This document shows positions 60,813-64,000 of a stretch of DNA of 64,000 nt, one piece after another. Position 1 is the stretch's first letter, and every line of letters begins with the position of its first letter. Position numbers and translations under genes: made by a program. A model generated the notes under the pieces. It ran no database searches, was not told the origin of the DNA, and worked only from the letters and a program-made list of their open reading frames with translations. The DNA is from Flavobacterium geliluteum (GTDB taxonomy: Bacteria > Bacteroidota > Bacteroidia > Flavobacteriales > Flavobacteriaceae), in assembly GCF_017948595.1 (NCBI RefSeq), contig NZ_JAGFBV010000022.1, forward strand, positions 16,701-80,700. The letters run 5' to 3'.

Positions 60813-61367
60813 TTATTCTTCGGCTTCTATTTCGCCGCTTATTCGTTGCGAATTAATCACTTTAAAATCTTTACTAAAATCTATCCCCTGACCGTTTGAA
60901 ATTCCTTTTGCATCGGTAAGTTTGAACTTTCTTTCGGTGTAAAACCATTCGTTTTTCTGATCAAAATAAAGTTGCTCCGTTTCCAGCATCTGGCCCGCTT
61001 CTGTCCTGATTTTTACTTTCCCTTGCAGGTCAATAATTCCGGTATTTTTGTATGAAACAGCATAATTGGAAGTGATAAAAGTACGCTTTTGTTTTTTATC
61101 ATAAAGTGTCACATCGATACCTTTTGGATATTCGGTAAACGGAAAGTCAAGACTGGAATAATCAAGCATTTTTTTTCCTTTTAGAATACCTGTAATTCTA
61201 CCTGAATCGGTATATCTAATATTGGCGTCATCTGTTTCTCCAGCAGGCACAAACTCTGAAAAGTTGATTTTCTGAACTTCTTTAAAATTACTTTCACAAC
61301 CAAAAAACAGTGTCACAGCAAAAACTGTGACAGCGGTTATACTTTTATGTCTCTTTGGTACATTCAT
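60813..61367 (-). CDS. lptC: LptC-family lipopolysaccharide transport lipoprotein
   Basis: LptC takes LPS from the inner-membrane ABC transporter and hands it to the periplasmic bridge. The 184-residue protein is a lipoprotein here (Cys24 in LFFGCESN), unlike the single-helix E. coli form, and has one beta-jellyroll (about 60-184, DVTLYDKKQKRTFITSNYAV, then TGIIDLQGKVKIRTEAGQML). It is flanked by an outer-membrane barrel gene upstream and a small membrane gene downstream, within about 50 bases on either side. Confidence 0.9.
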   Translation of the reverse strand: MNVPKRHKSITAVTVFAVTLFFGCESNFKEVQKINFSEFVPAGETDDANIRYTDSGRITGILKGKKMLDYSSLDFPFTEYPKGIDVTLYDKKQKRTFITSNYAVSYKNTGIIDLQGKVKIRTEAGQMLETEQLYFDQKNEWFYTERKFKLTDAKGISNGQGIDFSKDFKVINSQRISGEIEAEE

Positions 61368-61417
61368 TTGCCAAATGTAGTAAATTGTAATGAGCTTAAA
61401 AAAACATCCAACTACGT

Positions 61418-62647
61418 TTAGTTGAATTTACTTTTCACGAACCATTTATCATTAAATGAGAAGCTCAGACTAAAATTAAGATAATTTTCCTGAACCAAGT
61501 TTGAAGATACTGTTCCTTTTTTTCCAAATTCAATTCCAAAGTTGACATTCGAAAAAGTTCCTGAGACTGGAAATCCAGCACCCAAATTCATTCCTAAGTC
61601 ATTTATTGATTCATTATTAATGACCAAACCACTTTTCTCATATTTTAAACCAGCTCTATAGGTGATTCTACTAAAATAATTTGAAAATGAAGTGTATTTA
61701 GGTATAAAATAACCTCCAATAGCATATTTTGCATACTTTTCGTAACGCACATTTTCGCTTGTATTGTAGTAATTCTGAAACTGCCCATCTCCCTGAAAAG
61801 ACAAACTTGTACCCAACAACCATTTTCTAACCTCTCCAATACCTACACCCATTGTAATCCTGTTCGGTAACATTAGGTTATTCACACTTGGATCGTATGT
61901 TTTAGGGTCCGGATCGCCATCTACCTGAATGCTTCTAACACTAGTTGATTTTAACGTACTAGAGAAAGTATAGTTTAAACTTGTAAATAAGCTTAGTTTT
62001 TTATCTAATTTTCGCTGATACATAGTACCAATATTAAAATTGGCGCCTGATATTTCAGAATCGGTATTTTCTCTGGTTCCATTTTGAACTCCAGAAATAA
62101 TTTGTATACTTGAGGTTTCAATTTTACCAAAATTATATTGTACATCAGCTCCAATATTCCAGTTTGGCATTATTTTATATCCAAGTCCAAAAAATACTTT
62201 ACTCAAGCCTCCTTTTCCTTCAAATTGACTACTTGTTGCACCTTCTGTCCCTGTATTGTTGTCTATAATTCTGTATCCCACAGAAGATAATGGAATCAAA
62301 CCAAATGCCGCTCCAAATTTTCCAATTGGCAAACCAACCGCCAAATAATCAAATGTAGATCTTTGCGCTTTTGCAGATGCTGCATTTGTTTTTAATGTTG
62401 AAGTTGCAAAAGTACCTCCAATAGTAAAAACGGTTTGTCTTAAATTGGCATAACTCGAAGGGTTTTCAATATTCATGTGAATACTATCTTGTTCTACAGA
62501 AACACCTCCCATAGATCTGTTTTCGAGAGTCCCTTTGAATCTTACATCGCCAATTCCGTAGAAAGAATAAGGTGATGAAGTACCTTGCTGAGCAAATGAA
62601 ACGAACGAGATAAGCAAACACGCGCTTATTATAATTTTTTTAATCAT
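61418..62647 (-). CDS. Outer-membrane beta-barrel protein of unknown function
   Basis: The 409-residue protein has a signal peptide (cleaved near FAQQ, about residue 20) and repeating amphipathic strands ending in the aromatic strand FSFNDKWFVKSKFN. The start of the mature part (SPYSFYGIGDVRFKGTLENR, then SMGGVSVEQDS) resembles the FadL/PorV type of barrel with an N-terminal hatch. There is no plug or TonB box. The gene overlaps coaX by 8 bases and precedes lptC by 50, which suggests a role in envelope lipid or protein export. The ligand is unknown. Confidence 0.82.
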   Translation of the reverse strand: MIKKIIISACLLISFVSFAQQGTSSPYSFYGIGDVRFKGTLENRSMGGVSVEQDSIHMNIENPSSYANLRQTVFTIGGTFATSTLKTNAASAKAQRSTFDYLAVGLPIGKFGAAFGLIPLSSVGYRIIDNNTGTEGATSSQFEGKGGLSKVFFGLGYKIMPNWNIGADVQYNFGKIETSSIQIISGVQNGTRENTDSEISGANFNIGTMYQRKLDKKLSLFTSLNYTFSSTLKSTSVRSIQVDGDPDPKTYDPSVNNLMLPNRITMGVGIGEVRKWLLGTSLSFQGDGQFQNYYNTSENVRYEKYAKYAIGGYFIPKYTSFSNYFSRITYRAGLKYEKSGLVINNESINDLGMNLGAGFPVSGTFSNVNFGIEFGKKGTVSSNLVQENYLNFSLSFSFNDKWFVKSKFN

Positions 62648-63374
62648 TGTTGATTTTATATTGAAATGTTTGGTTCAAACTCTCCAGTAAGAAATTTGAA
62701 TTGGCAAATATGGTATTTTTTAATCGTTTAGCCAAAAAATCTGCATCGCCACCCGTTAAAATTATTATAAAATTTGAAAAATTCGCCCGATATTCATCGA
62801 TAAACCCGTCAATCTCATAGACGAAACCGTTTACAACTCCAGAATGTATCGCCTGCGCAGTGGTATTTCCTATATAAGATTGAGGCTCCTCTAAATCAAG
62901 CAAAGGCAGTCTGGCCGTGAAGTTATGCAATGATTCGTAACGCAATCTAAGGCCAGGAGCAATCGCTCCACCCAAATATTGATCATTTTCGTCGATGAAA
63001 TCGTAGGTTATGCAAGTTCCCGCATCAATCACCAATCTGTTTTGGTTAGGATATTGTAATGTTGCTCCGGCAGCCAAAACCATACGATCGATCCCTAATG
63101 TTTTTGGTGTTGCATACTTATTTACAAAAGGAAAAACATCTTCATGACTTAAAAAATGAAGTTTTAACTGTTTTTCGAAAGCCAAAAAAGATTGCTTTTC
63201 GATAGTTCCGACCGATGCAACGACCAAATCGGAGCAATTTTGAAATTTTTTTAAAATTTTTTTAATTTTTTTTTCGAGTTCTTTTTTCTCAAAAACAAAA
63301 CTTTCCAAAACAGTACTTCCCTCAAAGACAGCAGCTTTAATTCTAGTATTACCAACATCAACTGTTAAAACCAT
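62640..63374 (-). CDS. coaX: Type III pantothenate kinase
   Basis: CoaX phosphorylates pantothenate in the first step of coenzyme A synthesis. The 244-residue protein has the type III signatures: an ASKHA phosphate loop DVGNTRIKAAV (Asp6), the segment GIDRMVLAAGA, DAGTCITYDF, and GGAIAPGLRLRYESL. It is the first gene of the leftward envelope operon and overlaps the barrel gene by 8 bases. A TACCTTCG element on the minus strand (63394-63401) is a weak candidate promoter. Confidence 0.96.
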   Translation of the reverse strand: MVLTVDVGNTRIKAAVFEGSTVLESFVFEKKELEKKIKKILKKFQNCSDLVVASVGTIEKQSFLAFEKQLKLHFLSHEDVFPFVNKYATPKTLGIDRMVLAAGATLQYPNQNRLVIDAGTCITYDFIDENDQYLGGAIAPGLRLRYESLHNFTARLPLLDLEEPQSYIGNTTAQAIHSGVVNGFVYEIDGFIDEYRANFSNFIIILTGGDADFLAKRLKNTIFANSNFLLESLNQTFQYKINND

Positions 63375-63426
63375 ATTTCGATATTTACAAATGCGAAGGT
63401 ACGAATTGATTTTTTTTAAAAAATGT

Positions 63427-63457
63427 TTTGGATAAACTAAAAATCATCCTATATTTG
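63427..63457 (+). promoter_or_regulatory. Promoter of the tRNA-Phe gene
   Basis: TTTG at 63427-63430 (-33) and TATATTTG at 63450-63457 (-7) are 19 bases apart. This is the exact Bacteroidota RpoD pattern and the best-formed promoter in the window. Confidence 0.85.
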
Positions 63458-63517
63458 CACCCGCAAACACGTTCACACAAACATTACGAAAGTAATTACA
63501 AAGTAAACATTAAGCAA

Positions 63518-63590
63518 GGTACCTTAGCTCAGATGGTAGAGCAATGGACTGAAAATCCATGTGTCCCTGGTTCGATCCCTGGAGGTACCA
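63518..63590 (+). tRNA. tRNA-Phe (anticodon GAA)
   Basis: The 73-base sequence folds as a tRNA: acceptor GGTACCT pairs with AGGTACC, the D arm contains AGCTCAGATGGTAGAGC, the anticodon loop reads TGAAAAT with GAA at the centre, and the T arm has GGTTCGATCC. The discriminator is A. The CCA end is not encoded (CAC follows). A promoter lies 60 bases upstream and a terminator follows. Confidence 0.97.
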
Positions 63591-63622
63591 CAAAACCCGA
63601 ATAGCAATATTCGGGTTTTTTG
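63591..63622 (+). terminator. Terminator after tRNA-Phe
   Basis: The stem AAAACCCGAATA/TATTCGGGTTTT with a 4-base loop is followed by a T run. Confidence 0.9.
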
Positions 63623-63680
63623 TTTTTATACATTTTGCCGTTATTCTGGATCAAGACGAAAACCTGTGGAGTGATAAAAA

Positions 63681-63873
63681 TTATGCATAAATAGTAGTGA
63701 GTCTAAAAAGGAAGTATTCCACATTCCTCACACCTCTGAATTTTGATCTGAATGCTTTTATTTTAGCATTGAATGATTCTGCAGAGGCATTAGTACTTCT
63801 GTTGTCAAAATAGTTCAATATCGTTTGATAATGATTCCTAATGGTACGAGAGATTGTACCGAAAGACTTAAAC
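63681..63873 (-). pseudogene. Truncated transposase, C-terminal fragment
   Basis: About 63 codons of a DDE transposase of the ISL3/ISAon1-like type remain, with the C-terminal motif NYFDNRSTNASAESFNAKIK and the end FRLTTIYA. Its 5' side is cut at about 63873, where the second copy of the element end begins. The frame continues to 63950 only by running into the second copy in a different reading frame, so those extra residues are not transposase. Confidence 0.8.
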
Positions 63874-63906
63874 GGATCAACACGAAAACCTGTGGAGTTA
63901 TAAAAA

Positions 63907-64000
63907 TTATGCATAAATAGTAGTGAGTCTAAAAAGGAAGTATTCCACATTCCTCACACCTCTGAATTTTGATCTGAATGCTTTTATTTTAGCATTGAAT
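63907..64000 (-). CDS. Transposase, C-terminal end (partial, second copy)
   Basis: The stop codon (63907-63909) and the last ~31 codons are the same as in the first copy, ending RGVRNVEYFLFRLTTIYA. The gene continues beyond the window and could be the full-length, active copy. It belongs to the same ISL3/ISAon1-like group. Confidence 0.75.
   Translation of the reverse strand, partial: FNAKIKAFRSKFRGVRNVEYFLFRLTTIYA

Larger units (their letters stand above)
63648..64000. mobile_element. Two tandem copies of an insertion-sequence end, running off the window
   Basis: The segment starting GGATCAAGACGAAAACCTG at 63648 is repeated from 63874 to the window end, an offset of 226 bases. Only two differences (G/C at repeat base 8 and G/T near base 26) are seen over about 127 shared bases. 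Each copy has a short non-coding end, then the 3' end of the same transposase gene on the minus strand. This is either one element inserted into another or a local duplication of the element's end. The location just after a tRNA gene is a common landing place. Confidence 0.82.

Noticed and set aside
63874..63950. N-terminal part of the 89-residue frame at 63681-63950 as transposase
   Set aside because: These codons are the second copy's end region read out of frame, so the transposase fragment stops at about 63873.

Overview
The window is an AT-rich, gene-dense chromosomal segment of a Flavobacterium-like member of the Bacteroidota. Signs of this lineage are: a PorT-family type IX secretion protein, a lipoprotein-type TamA (TamL), an XrtF exosortase with its partner, a short RpoD without region 1.1, DUF4249 and 2TM proteins, STN-type TonB-dependent receptors, menaquinone biosynthesis, weak Shine-Dalgarno sequences, and repeated promoter -7 elements of the Bacteroidota form TAnnTTTG. 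Most of the window is core chromosome. The only mobile element seen is a transposase-end duplication at the right edge.

Layout. 1-11.8 kb: end of etfB, etfA, a DUF151 nuclease, thyA, a CBM48 protein, a 2TM protein, folA, ubiE, porT, an rRNA/tRNA methyltransferase, tamL, fbaA and accD. 11.9-14.3 kb: a zinc alcohol dehydrogenase and a MacB/FtsX-type permease. 14.4-21.7 kb: purH, then the cell-shape operon mreB-mreC-mreD-pbp2-rodA. 21.9-26.6 kb, minus strand: DedA, then a set of cysteine-rich or metal-related envelope genes (HMA protein, TonB receptor, HYC_CC_PP protein) downstream of XrtF and its partner. 26.7-29.9 kb: a GAF/fRMsr-like protein, rpsO and pnp. 30.0-36.5 kb: a tight four-gene outer-membrane module of unknown function (secreted protein, STN TonB receptor, DUF4249 lipoprotein, MG2/plug-like protein), the best candidate here for an undescribed system. 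36.6-46.4 kb: rpoD, rpe, a lipoprotein nuclease, a tail-specific protease, surE, lpxB, an NlpC/P60 lipoprotein and comEC. 46.4-53.9 kb, minus strand: three tandem thioredoxin-fold paralogues (two have lost CXXC), then a peptide-use operon (DPP-IV plus two POT transporters). 54.0-56.4 kb: class II HMG-CoA reductase and a GYDIA GHMP kinase (isoprenoid precursors). 56.4-63.4 kb, minus strand: an envelope-biogenesis block (PpiD-like foldase, CNNM/CorC protein, LptC, an outer-membrane barrel, coaX). 63.5-64 kb: tRNA-Phe and two copies of a transposase 3' end.

The dominant theme is envelope building: outer-membrane assembly (TamL, PorT, PpiD-like), lipopolysaccharide (LpxB, LptC), peptidoglycan and shape (Mre/PBP2/RodA, NlpC/P60, Prc), and uptake (two TonB receptors, two POT carriers). 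The non-coding DNA also carries a pattern: four intergenic gaps between co-directional genes hold low-complexity arrays with a 7- or 8-bp period. Their second half is made of reverse-complement units of the first half, with a different unit sequence at each locus.
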